The notes beneath the pieces are model-generated. The model was given only the letters and a program-made list of their open reading frames with translations. It was not told the origin of the DNA and ran no database searches. A program made the translations under genes and the position numbers. A DNA stretch of 64,000 nt from positions 170,517-234,516 of the forward strand of contig NZ_JYLN01000009.1 of the NCBI RefSeq assembly GCF_001439735.1, in the 5' to 3' direction. Shown here piece by piece: positions 15,418-23,120 of the stretch (position 1 is the first letter of the stretch; every line of letters begins with the position of its first letter). Origin of the DNA: Pseudomonas paralactis (GTDB taxonomy: Bacteria; Pseudomonadota; Gammaproteobacteria; Pseudomonadales; Pseudomonadaceae).

Positions 15418-16641
15418 TCAATCGCGCACGTAAATGATTTCCGGGCCGTCTTCATCATCCACGTCTTCTTCGTCCCAATCATCGTCGCCGATGTCATGGA
15501 CCGACTTCACGCCGCTGCGGCGCAGTGCACGCTGGTCGTCCAGAGCCTGCAACTGGGCACGGGCTTCGTCTTCGATCTGCTGGTCAAGCTCGGCGAGCTC
15601 GGCCTTGAAGACCGGGTCGGCCGCCAGGCGGTCGGCACGGTCTTCCAGATAACGCATGATGTCGCGGGTCAGGCGTTCGGTGCCTTCTTTGGCGATGGCC
15701 GAGATCACGTAGACCGGGCCTTCCCACTCCAGGCGGTCGACAATTTCCTTGACGCGCTCTTCGTGCTCTTCTTCCAGAATCTGGTCGCACTTGTTCAGGA
15801 CCAACCAGCGATCACGCTCGGCCAGGGCCGGGCTGAACTTGGTCAGCTCGCTGACGATCACTTCGGCGGCATCGGCGGCACTGGTGTCATCCAGCGGCGC
15901 CATGTCGACGAGGTGCAGCAGCAAACGGGTGCGGGACAAGTGCTTGAGGAAGCGAATCCCCAGGCCGGCGCCGTCGGAAGCGCCTTCGATCAGGCCAGGA
16001 ATATCGGCCACCACGAAGCTTTTCCAGCGGTCGACGCTGACCACGCCCAGGTTTGGCACCAGGGTGGTGAACGGGTAGTCGGCGACTTTCGGCTTGGCGG
16101 CCGATACCGAGCGGATGAAGGTACTTTTACCGGCGTTCGGCAGGCCCAACAGGCCCACGTCGGCGAGGACTTTCATTTCCAGCTTCAGGTCACGCTGTTC
16201 GCCCGGCTTGCCCGGCGTGGTCTGGCGTGGTGCACGGTTGGTACTGGACTTGAATCGGGTGTTACCCAGACCGTGCCAGCCGCCCTGCACAACCATCAGT
16301 TTCTGGCCGGCCTTGGTCAGGTCGCCAATCACTTCCTGGGTCGCGGAGTCGATGATCGTGGTGCCGACCGGTACGCGCAGTACCAGGTCTTCACCTTTTT
16401 TGCCGGTGCAGTCGGTGCTGCCGCCGTTGGAGCCACGCTCGGCATCGAAGTGCCGGGTGTAACGGTAGTCGACCAGGGTGTTGAGGTTTTCGTCGGCCAT
16501 CATGTAGATGGAACCGCCGTCACCGCCGTCACCGCCGTTTGGACCACCGTTTTCGATGAATTTTTCGCGACGGAAACTCATGCAACCGTTACCGCCGTCG
16601 CCTGCTTTTACTCGGATGGAAACTTCATCAACGAACTTCAT
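15418..16641 (-). CDS. obgE: Obg family GTPase CgtA
   Basis: 407 residues. The glycine-rich Obg fold covers about 1-158 (GGDGGNGCMSFRREKF-type repeats such as GGPNGGDGGDGG). The GTPase domain has G1 GLPNAGKST (166-174), G3 DIPGL and G4 NKCD. The C-terminal tail is very acidic (DDDWDEEDVDDEDGPE), as usual in proteobacterial Obg. It binds the 50S subunit late in assembly and links ribosome maturation to nutrient state. It sits downstream of rplU-rpmA, the conserved arrangement, but a terminator separates them here. Confidence 0.97.
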   Translation of the reverse strand: MKFVDEVSIRVKAGDGGNGCMSFRREKFIENGGPNGGDGGDGGSIYMMADENLNTLVDYRYTRHFDAERGSNGGSTDCTGKKGEDLVLRVPVGTTIIDSATQEVIGDLTKAGQKLMVVQGGWHGLGNTRFKSSTNRAPRQTTPGKPGEQRDLKLEMKVLADVGLLGLPNAGKSTFIRSVSAAKPKVADYPFTTLVPNLGVVSVDRWKSFVVADIPGLIEGASDGAGLGIRFLKHLSRTRLLLHLVDMAPLDDTSAADAAEVIVSELTKFSPALAERDRWLVLNKCDQILEEEHEERVKEIVDRLEWEGPVYVISAIAKEGTERLTRDIMRYLEDRADRLAADPVFKAELAELDQQIEDEARAQLQALDDQRALRRSGVKSVHDIGDDDWDEEDVDDEDGPEIIYVRD

Positions 16642-16789
16642 AACAAAACGCCTCTCGCCGCATGGACGAGCTTAAGAAACCAAGACATAAGACTCTTGCA
16701 AAAATGAGCGCAGCGACCTCAATCAGCGACCGCAAACCTGCGCCTGAGCTCATCACAAACAGCTTTGCAAGAGACTCACTCCACAAACG

Positions 16790-16818
16790 AAAAAGCCCCG
16801 TCGCAAGACAGGGCTTTT
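16790..16818 (-). terminator. rpmA terminator
   Basis: AAAAAGCCCC and GGGCTTTT pair across a 12-bp loop; on the minus strand the stem ends in a T-run. It ends 16 bp after the rpmA stop. Confidence 0.85.
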
Positions 16819-16833
16819 CCAGCGATCTCGCAA

Positions 16834-17091
16834 TTAAGCTGCGACAACGCTCACGTAACGGCGGTTGAACGCGCCCTTTACTTCGAACTTGATCACGCCT
16901 TCGATTTTAGCGAAGAGGGTGTGATCTTTACCCATGCCAACACCGTAACCGGCGTGGAATTGGGTGCCGCGCTGACGCACGATGATGTTGCCCGGAATGA
17001 TTTTCTGGCCGCCATACATCTTCACGCCAAGGCGTTTGGCTTCTGAGTCGCGACCGTTACGGGTACTACCACCAGCTTTTTTGTGTGCCAT
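16834..17091 (-). CDS. rpmA: 50S ribosomal protein L27
   Basis: 85 residues, full length. The N-terminus MAHKKAGGSTRNGRDSEAKR is invariant among L27 proteins and reaches the peptidyl-transferase centre; GVKMYGGQ and GNIIVRQRGTQFH follow. The absence of an N-terminal extension before AHKKAGG shows that no Firmicute-type processing occurs. It is 34 bp downstream of rplU in the same operon. Confidence 0.98.
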   Translation of the reverse strand: MAHKKAGGSTRNGRDSEAKRLGVKMYGGQKIIPGNIIVRQRGTQFHAGYGVGMGKDHTLFAKIEGVIKFEVKGAFNRRYVSVVAA

Positions 17092-17125
17092 GAGTCAATT
17101 CTCCTAGTGAGGAATTAGGCTGAAA

Positions 17126-17440
17126 TTAAGCCTGAATACCGGTGATTTTGATCTCGGTGTACCACTGGCGGTGGCCCATACGCTTCATGTGGTGCTTACG
17201 ACGACGGAACTTGATGATGCGGACTTTATCGTGACGACCTTGGGAGATCACTTCAGCCACAACGGTAGCGCCAGCAACAACTGGAGCGCCGATGTTCACG
17301 TCATCGCCATTGGCGACCAACAGAACGCGATCAAAAGTAACGGATTCGCCAGTAGCGATTTCCAGTTTTTCGATCTTCAGGTATTCACCTGGGGCGACTT
17401 TGTATTGCTTGCCACCAGTAACAATTACTGCGTACGACAT
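17126..17440 (-). CDS. rplU: 50S ribosomal protein L21
   Basis: 104 residues, full length, starting MSYAVIVTGGKQYKVAPGEY and ending RQWYTEIKITGIQA, with the basic RNA-binding stretch IIKFRRRKHHMKRMGHRQ. The ATG at 17440 is the family start; upstream in-frame ATGs belong to the leader. A sigma70-type promoter lies about 130 bp upstream, leaving an untranslated leader of roughly 125 nt that could hold an autoregulatory site. First gene of rplU-rpmA. Confidence 0.98.
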   Translation of the reverse strand: MSYAVIVTGGKQYKVAPGEYLKIEKLEIATGESVTFDRVLLVANGDDVNIGAPVVAGATVVAEVISQGRHDKVRIIKFRRRKHHMKRMGHRQWYTEIKITGIQA

Positions 17441-17571
17441 GGTATTTCTCCGATAATCCTGCTCACCCAGCGCTTTATAAGAAGAGGTATTGGCTGGCAT
17501 GGCTGCATGGGATGGACGTCCCGAATGCAATTGCGTAAGGCAGGTGCTGCCCAGGAAGTTCAGGGTGCGCG

Positions 17572-17600
17572 ATTGTACGCAAGGTAAATGGGTGTTGCAA
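17572..17600 (-). promoter_or_regulatory. sigma70 promoter of rplU-rpmA
   Basis: On the minus strand TTGCAA, 17 bp, TACAAT matches the -35 and -10 consensus at optimal spacing. It is back to back with the ispB promoter and gives a predicted start near 17565. Confidence 0.75.
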
Positions 17601-17618
17601 GGGGCCGTCTATCGCGCC

Positions 17619-17647
17619 TTGACACCCGGGGGTGAGGGTCCTAGCAT
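17619..17647 (+). promoter_or_regulatory. sigma70 promoter of ispB
   Basis: A perfect -35 TTGACA, 17 bp, and -10 TAGCAT lie 33 bp before the ispB ATG, predicting a leader of about 26 nt. Confidence 0.75.
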
Positions 17648-17679
17648 GCCGCGCAACCCTTCTGGAGCGACTGTCGCTG

Positions 17680-18648
17680 ATGCAACCCCAAGCTTTCTAC
17701 CGCGCGGTCGCGGACGATTTTAGCGCCGTCGACGGCATCATCAAGCAGCAGCTGACGTCTAAAGTGCCGCTGGTCTCCAAAATTGGCGACTATATTACGT
17801 CGGCGGGCGGTAAACGCCTGCGTCCTTTATTAGTGCTGCTGTGTGGCAAGGCGCTGGGCCGCGAAGGCGACGATCTGCGTTTGCTGGCCGCGACCATCGA
17901 GTTCCTGCACACCGCCACCCTGCTGCATGACGACGTGGTCGACATGTCCGGCATGCGCCGTGGCCGCGAGACCGCCAATGCCATGTGGGGCAACGCGCCC
18001 AGCGTGTTGGTGGGCGACTTCCTGTACTCGCGCTCGTTCGAAATGATGGTCGAACTGGGCTCGATGCCGGTGATGAAGATTCTTTCACAGGCCACGCGCA
18101 TCATCGCCGAAGGCGAAGTGTTGCAGCTGTCCAAGGTCCGCGACGCCAGCACCACCGAAGAAACCTATATGGAAGTAATTCGCGGCAAAACCGCGATGCT
18201 CTTCGAAGCCTCTACCCACAGTGCTGCCGCGCTGTGTGGCGCCACCGCCGAACAGGCCGAAGCCCTGCGTACCTTTGGTGATCACCTGGGCGTGGCGTTC
18301 CAACTGGTGGATGACCTGCTCGACTACAAGGGCGATGCCGAAACCCTGGGCAAGAACGTCGGTGACGACCTGGCCGAGGGCAAGCCGACCTTGCCGCTGA
18401 TCTACACCATGCGCGAAGGTACGCCGGAACAGGCCGCCCTGGTGCGCAAGGCGATCCAGAAAGGCGGGATCGAAGACCTGGAGGCCATCCGCGCCGCCGT
18501 AGAAGCCTCGGGCTCCCTGGAGTACACCGCCCAATTGGCGCGTGACTACGTGGCGCGGGCGATCACATGCCTGGAAGCGCTGCCAGCCAGTGAGTACCGG
18601 GATGCCCTGGTTGAGCTGAGTGAGTTTGCGGTCGCTCGTACTCACTGA
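17680..18648 (+). CDS. ispB: octaprenyl diphosphate synthase
   Basis: 322 residues of the long-chain trans-prenyl synthase family. The first aspartate-rich motif is DDVVD at about 84-88 followed by MRRGRE, and the second is LVDDLLDYKGD at about 211-221; GGKRLRP near residue 43 binds the isopentenyl diphosphate. It makes the polyprenyl side chain of ubiquinone (C45 in most Pseudomonas, so the product may be the nonaprenyl form). The ATG at 17680 follows CTGGAGCG. Divergent from rplU-rpmA, a conserved Pseudomonas arrangement. Confidence 0.95.
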   Translation: MQPQAFYRAVADDFSAVDGIIKQQLTSKVPLVSKIGDYITSAGGKRLRPLLVLLCGKALGREGDDLRLLAATIEFLHTATLLHDDVVDMSGMRRGRETANAMWGNAPSVLVGDFLYSRSFEMMVELGSMPVMKILSQATRIIAEGEVLQLSKVRDASTTEETYMEVIRGKTAMLFEASTHSAAALCGATAEQAEALRTFGDHLGVAFQLVDDLLDYKGDAETLGKNVGDDLAEGKPTLPLIYTMREGTPEQAALVRKAIQKGGIEDLEAIRAAVEASGSLEYTAQLARDYVARAITCLEALPASEYRDALVELSEFAVARTH

Positions 18649-18662
18649 TTTCGCGCTGTTTA

Positions 18663-18736
18663 ATGTGGGAGCTGGCTTGCCTGCGATGACTGTAGTGAAC
18701 TCACTGCCGCTACCGCAGGCAAGCCAGCTCCCACAT
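18663..18736. repeat. REPIN, class A
   Basis: Left arm ATGTGGGAGCTGGCTTGCC and right arm GGCAAGCCAGCTCCCACAT are perfect complements around a 35-bp centre. Located between ispB and the PhnA-like gene. Confidence 0.92.
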
Positions 18737-18818
18737 TAGGACGAGTCCAACCCCACCCGCGTTTAAAACCCTATATAATGTGCGACTTTTAGCCATCCCT
18801 GACTTTCTAGGAGCTTTA

Positions 18819-19160
18819 GTGAGCACGTTGCCTCCCTGCCCAAAATGCAATTCCGAATACACCTATGAAGACGGCGCCCAGCTGGTCTGCCCGGAATGCG
18901 CCCATGAATGGTCCGCCACTGGCGAGGCCGAAGTGGCTGGCGATGAAACCGTGAAGAAGGACTCTGTGGGCAATGTCCTGCAGGACGGCGACACCATCAC
19001 CGTGATCAAGGACCTCAAGGTCAAGGGCACCTCCCTGGTGGTCAAGGTCGGCACCAAGGTCAAGAACATCCGCCTGTGCGACGGCGACCATGATATCGAC
19101 TGCAAGATCGACGGTATCGGCCCGATGAAGCTCAAGTCCGAATTCGTGCGCAAAGTCTGA
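18819..19160 (+). CDS. PhnA/YjdM-like zinc-ribbon protein
   Basis: 113 residues. The N-terminus is a zinc ribbon (CPKCNSEYTYEDGAQLVCPEC, two CxxC pairs) followed by the PhnA domain (DSVGNVLQDGDTITVIKDLK, VKGTSLVVKVGTKVKNIRL, CDGDHDIDCKIDGIGPMKLK). Homologues were once called alkylphosphonate uptake proteins, but the role is not established. The start is GTG at 18819 with TAGGAG 5 bp upstream. A TATAAT at 18774-18779 is a good -10 element; the -35 is weak. Confidence 0.92.
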   Translation: MSTLPPCPKCNSEYTYEDGAQLVCPECAHEWSATGEAEVAGDETVKKDSVGNVLQDGDTITVIKDLKVKGTSLVVKVGTKVKNIRLCDGDHDIDCKIDGIGPMKLKSEFVRKV

Positions 19161-19278
19161 TCCTGCTGCATTCCATCCCGCGCCCGCCGCGGGATGGCGT
19201 TTCGCCCTCCCCGTTGATCGAACGCAATATCCACACAGAAAAAACCAGAAATAGCCAATAGACCCTTGCTATTCTACG

Positions 19279-19297
19279 AATAAGAATTATTCTCATT
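19279..19297 (+). promoter_or_regulatory. Fur box upstream of the small iron-regulated gene
   Basis: AATAAGAATTATTCTCATT fits the Fur pattern of AT-rich hexamers with dyad symmetry around AATTATT. It lies 24 bp before the ATG at 19321, where it would cover the promoter and repress transcription in the presence of iron. Confidence 0.8.
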
Positions 19298-19320
19298 GAA
19301 ACCCATCAAGGAGAACGACC

Positions 19321-19578
19321 ATGACTTATTTGATAGATGCCTGGCTGGATCGCCCACACCCTTACCTGCGAATCCTGCATCGGGAAACCGGCGAAGTCTG
19401 TGCGGTGCTTGAGGAAGAAGCGCTGAACGAACTACAGGACCAGGGTGATCTGGACGTAAATGGCCTGAGTTCCAGTGAGCCTGGGGTACTGAAGGAAGTG
19501 GTGAGGAATTTGTTTCTGTTCTGCTACGCCCGAGCATTGCGCCCGGCGACCGATTTGAATGGCAAGTTCCATCCATGA
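19321..19578 (+). CDS. small Fur-box gene, PA4570-like hypothetical protein
   Basis: 85 residues: MTYLIDAWLDRPHPYLRIL, then ETGEVCAVLEEEALNEL and SEPGVLKEVVRNLFLFCYA. No signal peptide or metal-binding cluster is visible. The position after ispB and the PhnA-like gene, the size and the Fur box match P. aeruginosa PA4570, an iron-starvation-induced protein of unknown role. AAGGAGA lies 6 bp before the ATG. Confidence 0.85.
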   Translation: MTYLIDAWLDRPHPYLRILHRETGEVCAVLEEEALNELQDQGDLDVNGLSSSEPGVLKEVVRNLFLFCYARALRPATDLNGKFHP

Positions 19579-19593
19579 CGAAACTGGCAAATG

Positions 19594-19625
19594 CCTGTTG
19601 GGGCGAACGCATTCGTCCCAACAGG
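19594..19625. terminator. hairpin between convergent small gene and FKBP gene
   Basis: CCTGTTGGGGCGAA and TTCGTCCCAACAGG pair with one G-T wobble around a 4-nt loop. There is no T-run, so it may act as a transcript-end stabiliser rather than a classical terminator. Confidence 0.5.
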
Positions 19626-19638
19626 TAACCTGCAGGTC

Positions 19639-20256
19639 TTACAGAACGTCGAGCAGCTCGACGTCGAATACCAGAACGCTGTGCGGCGGGATGCTGCCAA
19701 CGCCTTGAGCGCCGTAAGCCAGTTCGCTCGGCACGTACAGGCGCCATTTGCTGCCGGCATTCATCAGTTGCAGGGCTTCGGTCCAGCCGGCGATCACGCC
19801 GCCAACCGGGAATTCCGCAGGCTGGCCGCGCTCGTAGGAGCTGTCGAACACAGTGCCGTCGATCAGAGTGCCGTGGTAGTGAGTACGCACTTGGTCTTCA
19901 CGGGTCGGCTTGGCGCCGGTACCGGCAGTCAGCACTTCAAATTGCAGGCCGGAAGCCAGGGTGGTGATGCCATCACGCTTGGCGTTTTCCGCCAGGAAGG
20001 CCAGGCCAGCGCCTGCGGCGGCTTCAGCCTTGGCAGCGGCTTCGGCTTGCATGATTTCACGGATCACTTTGAAACTGGCAGCCATCTGCTCCTGGTCAAC
20101 GCGGCTTGGCTGGCCTGCGAATGCGTCGGTCAGACCGGCCAGGATTGCGTCCAGGCTCACGCCCGGTGGCGGGTTGTCGCGCAGTTGGTCGCCCAACTGA
20201 CGGCCGATACCGTAGCTGACGCGGGTTTCGTCGGTGGACAGATTAACTTCGGACAT
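19639..20256 (-). CDS. fklB: FKBP-type peptidyl-prolyl isomerase (FklB-like)
   Basis: 205 residues. An N-terminal helical dimerisation domain (about 1-95: VSYGIGRQLGDQL, AILAGLTDAFAG, and an Ala/Glu-rich helix) precedes the FKBP domain (about 105-205: GAKPTREDQVRTHYHGTLID, GTVFDSSYERGQP, FPVGGVIAGWTEALQLM, YGAQGVGSIPPHSVLVFDVEL). No signal peptide is seen, which favours cytoplasmic FklB (FKBP22) over periplasmic FkpA or Mip. It speeds proline isomerisation during folding. The ATG at 20256 is the family start. Confidence 0.93.
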   Translation of the reverse strand: MSEVNLSTDETRVSYGIGRQLGDQLRDNPPPGVSLDAILAGLTDAFAGQPSRVDQEQMAASFKVIREIMQAEAAAKAEAAAGAGLAFLAENAKRDGITTLASGLQFEVLTAGTGAKPTREDQVRTHYHGTLIDGTVFDSSYERGQPAEFPVGGVIAGWTEALQLMNAGSKWRLYVPSELAYGAQGVGSIPPHSVLVFDVELLDVL

Positions 20257-20409
20257 GAAGAGGCTCCGCTGTAGGACGCCACGGTTTCCCGTGCCGCCCA
20301 GAACTAAAAGGGCCCGCAGACTAGCACACAAGAGCGGCCCATGATCAGCCCCACCCCGGCATCGCCTTAGCGTGCCGACGACCCTTCGTCGCCCGGCAAT
20401 AAAAGTATT

Positions 20410-20435
20410 TCAGAATTGTCCCTTGCCGCCGATAC
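20410..20435 (+). promoter_or_regulatory. candidate sigma28 (FliA) promoter of the chemoreceptor gene
   Basis: GCCGATAC at 20428-20435 matches the FliA -10 element GCCGATAA at 7 of 8 bases. TCAGAATT at 20410-20417, 10 bp upstream, is a weak match to the -35. It lies 77 bp before the ATG at 20512. FliA control is normal for Pseudomonas chemoreceptors. Confidence 0.6.
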
Positions 20436-20511
20436 AGCCCTACACATCTTGGCTGGCTCAAACAACAACACACCGTCCAGCAGACAGACATCACTCTTCA
20501 AGGAGCTTTCG

Positions 20512-22431
20512 ATGAACAGCTGGTTCGGTAACATCAGCGTCAATCTCAAACTCGGCCTGGGCTTTGGCCTGGTGCTGGTCCTCACCTCGATCCTGGCACT
20601 CACCGGCTGGACCAGCCTGGGTGGCCTGATTGACCGCAGCAACTGGATGAGTGACATCACCCAGCTCAACGCCTCGCTGACCAAGCTGCGCATCGTGCGC
20701 TTGCAATACATGCTGGCCAATGGCGACGAAGCCGTGGCGCAGAATGTGCAGACCAGCCTGGATGCCTTCGCCGCTCAACAACAGAAATTGCTGGACAGCT
20801 TCAAGAGCCCGGAAAACCTCAAGCTGCTCAATGACCAGAAAGCCGTCATTACCGCTTACCGCCAGTCCCTGAACAAAATGCGCGAGGCCTACCGCAATGG
20901 CAACGCTGCGCGCGACGTCATGGGCGCCAAGGCCGATGTCGCCAACGCGCAAATCAATGCGCTGCAAACCAGTGTGCAGCAGGCGTCGGATAGTCCGGAA
21001 CGCTTCACGCAATTTCTGGCCGTAACCCAAGCCAAGAATGAGTTCCAGCAAGCTCGCTACGAAGTGCGCGGCTATACCAATAGCCCCAACGCAGAAACCG
21101 AAGCCCGCGCTGCGGCGCAACTGGAAAAAGCCGTCGCCGGTTTGAAGGACCTCAGCGCGGCGTTCGGTACCGGTCAGCAAAGCGCGTTGTCGGCCCTGGA
21201 AACCGCCCTCGGTGCCTACCGCAGCGCGGTGCAGAGCTACAAGGCAGCCAACGCCAACATCGTCACCGCCCGCGCCGAAATGACCACCCAGGGCGCCGAT
21301 ATCGTGACCATCAGCGACAAGCTGTACGACATTCAACTGGAACGTCGCGACGCTGAAAGCACCCAGGCCCGCAGCCTGCAATTGATCAGCACCTTGCTGG
21401 CTTTGCTGGTTGGCGTAATTGCCGCCTGGGTCATCACCCGTCAGATCACCCGCCCGATCCAGGACACCCTGGCGGTGGTAGAGCGCATCGCTTCGGGCGA
21501 CTTGAGCCACAACATCCAGGTAACCCGCCGTGATGAGCTGGGCGTGCTGCAACAAGGCATCCAGCGCATGGGCACGACCCTGCGCGAGTTGATCAGCGGC
21601 ATCCGCGATGGCGTGACTCAGATCGCCAGCGCCGCTGAAGAGCTATCGGCCGTAACCGAGCAAACCAGCGCCGGCGTGAACAGCCAGAAGATCGAGACCG
21701 ATCAGGTCGCCACCGCCATGCATGAAATGACCGCCACCGTGCAGGAAGTTGCGCGCAATGCCGAGCAGGCGTCCCAAGCCGCCTCCGACGCCGACGGCCA
21801 GGCCCGCGAAGGCGACAAGGTGGTGGCCGAAGCCATCGCCCAGATCGAACGCCTGGCGGCCGAAGTCGCCCGCTCTACCGACGCCATGACGCACCTGCAA
21901 CAAGAGAGCAACAAGATCGGCAGCGTGATGGACGTGATCAAGGCGGTGGCCGAACAGACCAACCTGCTGGCGCTTAACGCCGCCATTGAAGCTGCGCGTG
22001 CCGGTGAGGCCGGGCGTGGCTTCGCGGTGGTCGCCGACGAAGTACGCGGCCTGGCCCAGCGTACACAGAAATCCACCGAGGAAATCGAAGGCCTGGTGGC
22101 CGGCTTGCAGAACGGCACCCAACAAGTCGCCAGCGTGATGAACAACAGCCGCAGCCTGACCGACAGCAGCGTCGAACTGACGCGCAAGGCCGGGGTATCC
22201 CTGGAAAACATCACCCGCACCGTGTCGAATATCCAGTCGATGAACCAGCAGATCGCAGCGGCCGCCGAACAGCAAAGCGCTGTGGCCGAAGAGATCAGCC
22301 GCAGTATCGTGAATGTGCGGGATGTGTCCGAGCAGACCGCTACGGCCAGTGATGAGACGGCCAAGTCGAGCGTGGAACTGGCTCGCTTGGGTAGCCAGTT
22401 GCAGCAGATGGTCAGTCATTTCCGGGTGTAG
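20512..22431 (+). CDS. methyl-accepting chemotaxis protein with HBM-type ligand domain (McpS-like)
   Basis: 639 residues. TM1 at about 11-33 (LGLGFGLVLVLTSILALTG), a periplasmic all-helical sensor of about 250 residues, TM2 at about 287-307 (LQLISTLLALLVGVIAAW), HAMP to about 360, then the signalling domain with the hairpin tip EQTNLLALNAAIEAARAGE. The sensor length and the start MNSWFGNISVNLKLGLGFG resemble P. putida McpS, whose HBM domain binds TCA-cycle intermediates; the ligand here is inferred. No C-terminal pentapeptide for CheR binding is present. The ATG at 20512 follows AAGGAGC. Confidence 0.93.
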   Translation: MNSWFGNISVNLKLGLGFGLVLVLTSILALTGWTSLGGLIDRSNWMSDITQLNASLTKLRIVRLQYMLANGDEAVAQNVQTSLDAFAAQQQKLLDSFKSPENLKLLNDQKAVITAYRQSLNKMREAYRNGNAARDVMGAKADVANAQINALQTSVQQASDSPERFTQFLAVTQAKNEFQQARYEVRGYTNSPNAETEARAAAQLEKAVAGLKDLSAAFGTGQQSALSALETALGAYRSAVQSYKAANANIVTARAEMTTQGADIVTISDKLYDIQLERRDAESTQARSLQLISTLLALLVGVIAAWVITRQITRPIQDTLAVVERIASGDLSHNIQVTRRDELGVLQQGIQRMGTTLRELISGIRDGVTQIASAAEELSAVTEQTSAGVNSQKIETDQVATAMHEMTATVQEVARNAEQASQAASDADGQAREGDKVVAEAIAQIERLAAEVARSTDAMTHLQQESNKIGSVMDVIKAVAEQTNLLALNAAIEAARAGEAGRGFAVVADEVRGLAQRTQKSTEEIEGLVAGLQNGTQQVASVMNNSRSLTDSSVELTRKAGVSLENITRTVSNIQSMNQQIAAAAEQQSAVAEEISRSIVNVRDVSEQTATASDETAKSSVELARLGSQLQQMVSHFRV

Positions 22432-22442
22432 CACCACAACCA

Positions 22443-22537
22443 CTGTGGCGAGGGAGCTTGCTCCCGTTGGACTGCGTAGCAGTCCCGTTTTTTAGGGGCG
22501 CTTCGCACCCCAGCGGGAGCAAGCTCCCTCGCCACAG
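22443..22537. repeat. REPIN, class C (CTGTGGCGAGGGAGCTTGCTC)
   Basis: Arms CTGTGGCGAGGGAGCTTGCT and its exact inverse ending CCCTCGCCACAG surround a centre with two smaller hairpins (ACTGCGTAGCAGT and GGGGCGCTTCGCACCCC). It is the only example of this class in the window. Found 11 bp after the chemoreceptor stop. Confidence 0.9.
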
Positions 22538-22671
22538 GTGCAAACTTAGACATACTCGGCCCTCCTAGAGTTGGGCCTTACCTCCAGCGCACTTACCGGA
22601 ACACGTGAGCCTTTGGACGCGGGTCAATGCGTCCTTTGAGATAGCAAACCCCAGCCACTCACTGGGTTTGC

Positions 22672-22706
22672 AATAAAAAACCGCCCTACTAAGGCGGTTT
22701 TTTATT
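22672..22706. terminator. bidirectional terminator between chemoreceptor and VOC genes
   Basis: AATAAAAAACCGCC and GGCGGTTTTTTATT are perfect 14-bp arms around a 7-bp loop. It serves the VOC gene (stop at 22723) and probably also the chemoreceptor gene. The space from 22538 to 22671 shows only short hairpins and no gene. Confidence 0.9.
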
Positions 22707-22722
22707 GCCTGCAATTTACCGC

Positions 22723-23091
22723 TCACCCCTCGCTGTCCTCGACAAACACCAGCCGATTCCCAAACGGGTCACGGATGCTCATCTCCCGCGAGCCCCAGGG
22801 CGTGTCCTCAACCCCAGGCTTGGCATATCGGTACTCTTTGCCCAACAACTGCTGCTGATACGCATCGACCCCTTGGGCCTGAATTCGCACCGCCGCCCCC
22901 GGCGAAGCATCACCATGATGCTCGGACAAATGCAGCACGCATTCCCCCAGCGAGACCTGAAGGTACAACGGGAAATTCGCCTCGAAACGATGCTGCCAAT
23001 CGACCTTGAACCCCAGGAAGTCGACGTAGAATTCCAAGGCTTTGACCTCGTCAAAAATCCGCAGAATGGGGACGACTTTTCCTAAGTGCAT
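22723..23091 (-). CDS. VOC superfamily protein (glyoxalase/bleomycin-resistance fold)
   Basis: 122 residues, one VOC unit pair. VVPILRIFDEVKALEFYVDF, LGFKVDWQHRFEANFPLYLQ and MSIRDPFGNRLVFVE are typical. Metal-binding-type residues are His2 and the C-terminal Glu (VFVED), but lactoylglutathione lyase length and motifs are lacking; it more resembles the bleomycin-binding-like branch that traps or modifies small molecules. The ATG at 23091 is the fold start. It ends before a strong terminator and lies downstream of the deacylase gene by 29 bp. Confidence 0.85.
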   Translation of the reverse strand: MHLGKVVPILRIFDEVKALEFYVDFLGFKVDWQHRFEANFPLYLQVSLGECVLHLSEHHGDASPGAAVRIQAQGVDAYQQQLLGKEYRYAKPGVEDTPWGSREMSIRDPFGNRLVFVEDSEG

Positions 23092-23120
23092 GGCGACAGC
23101 TCCGTATAAAAGAAGCCCCA

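Noticed and set aside
14962..16707. 581-codon plus-strand frame across proB and obgE
   Set aside because: Antisense to two clear essential-type genes; long frames on the opposite strand are expected at this GC content.
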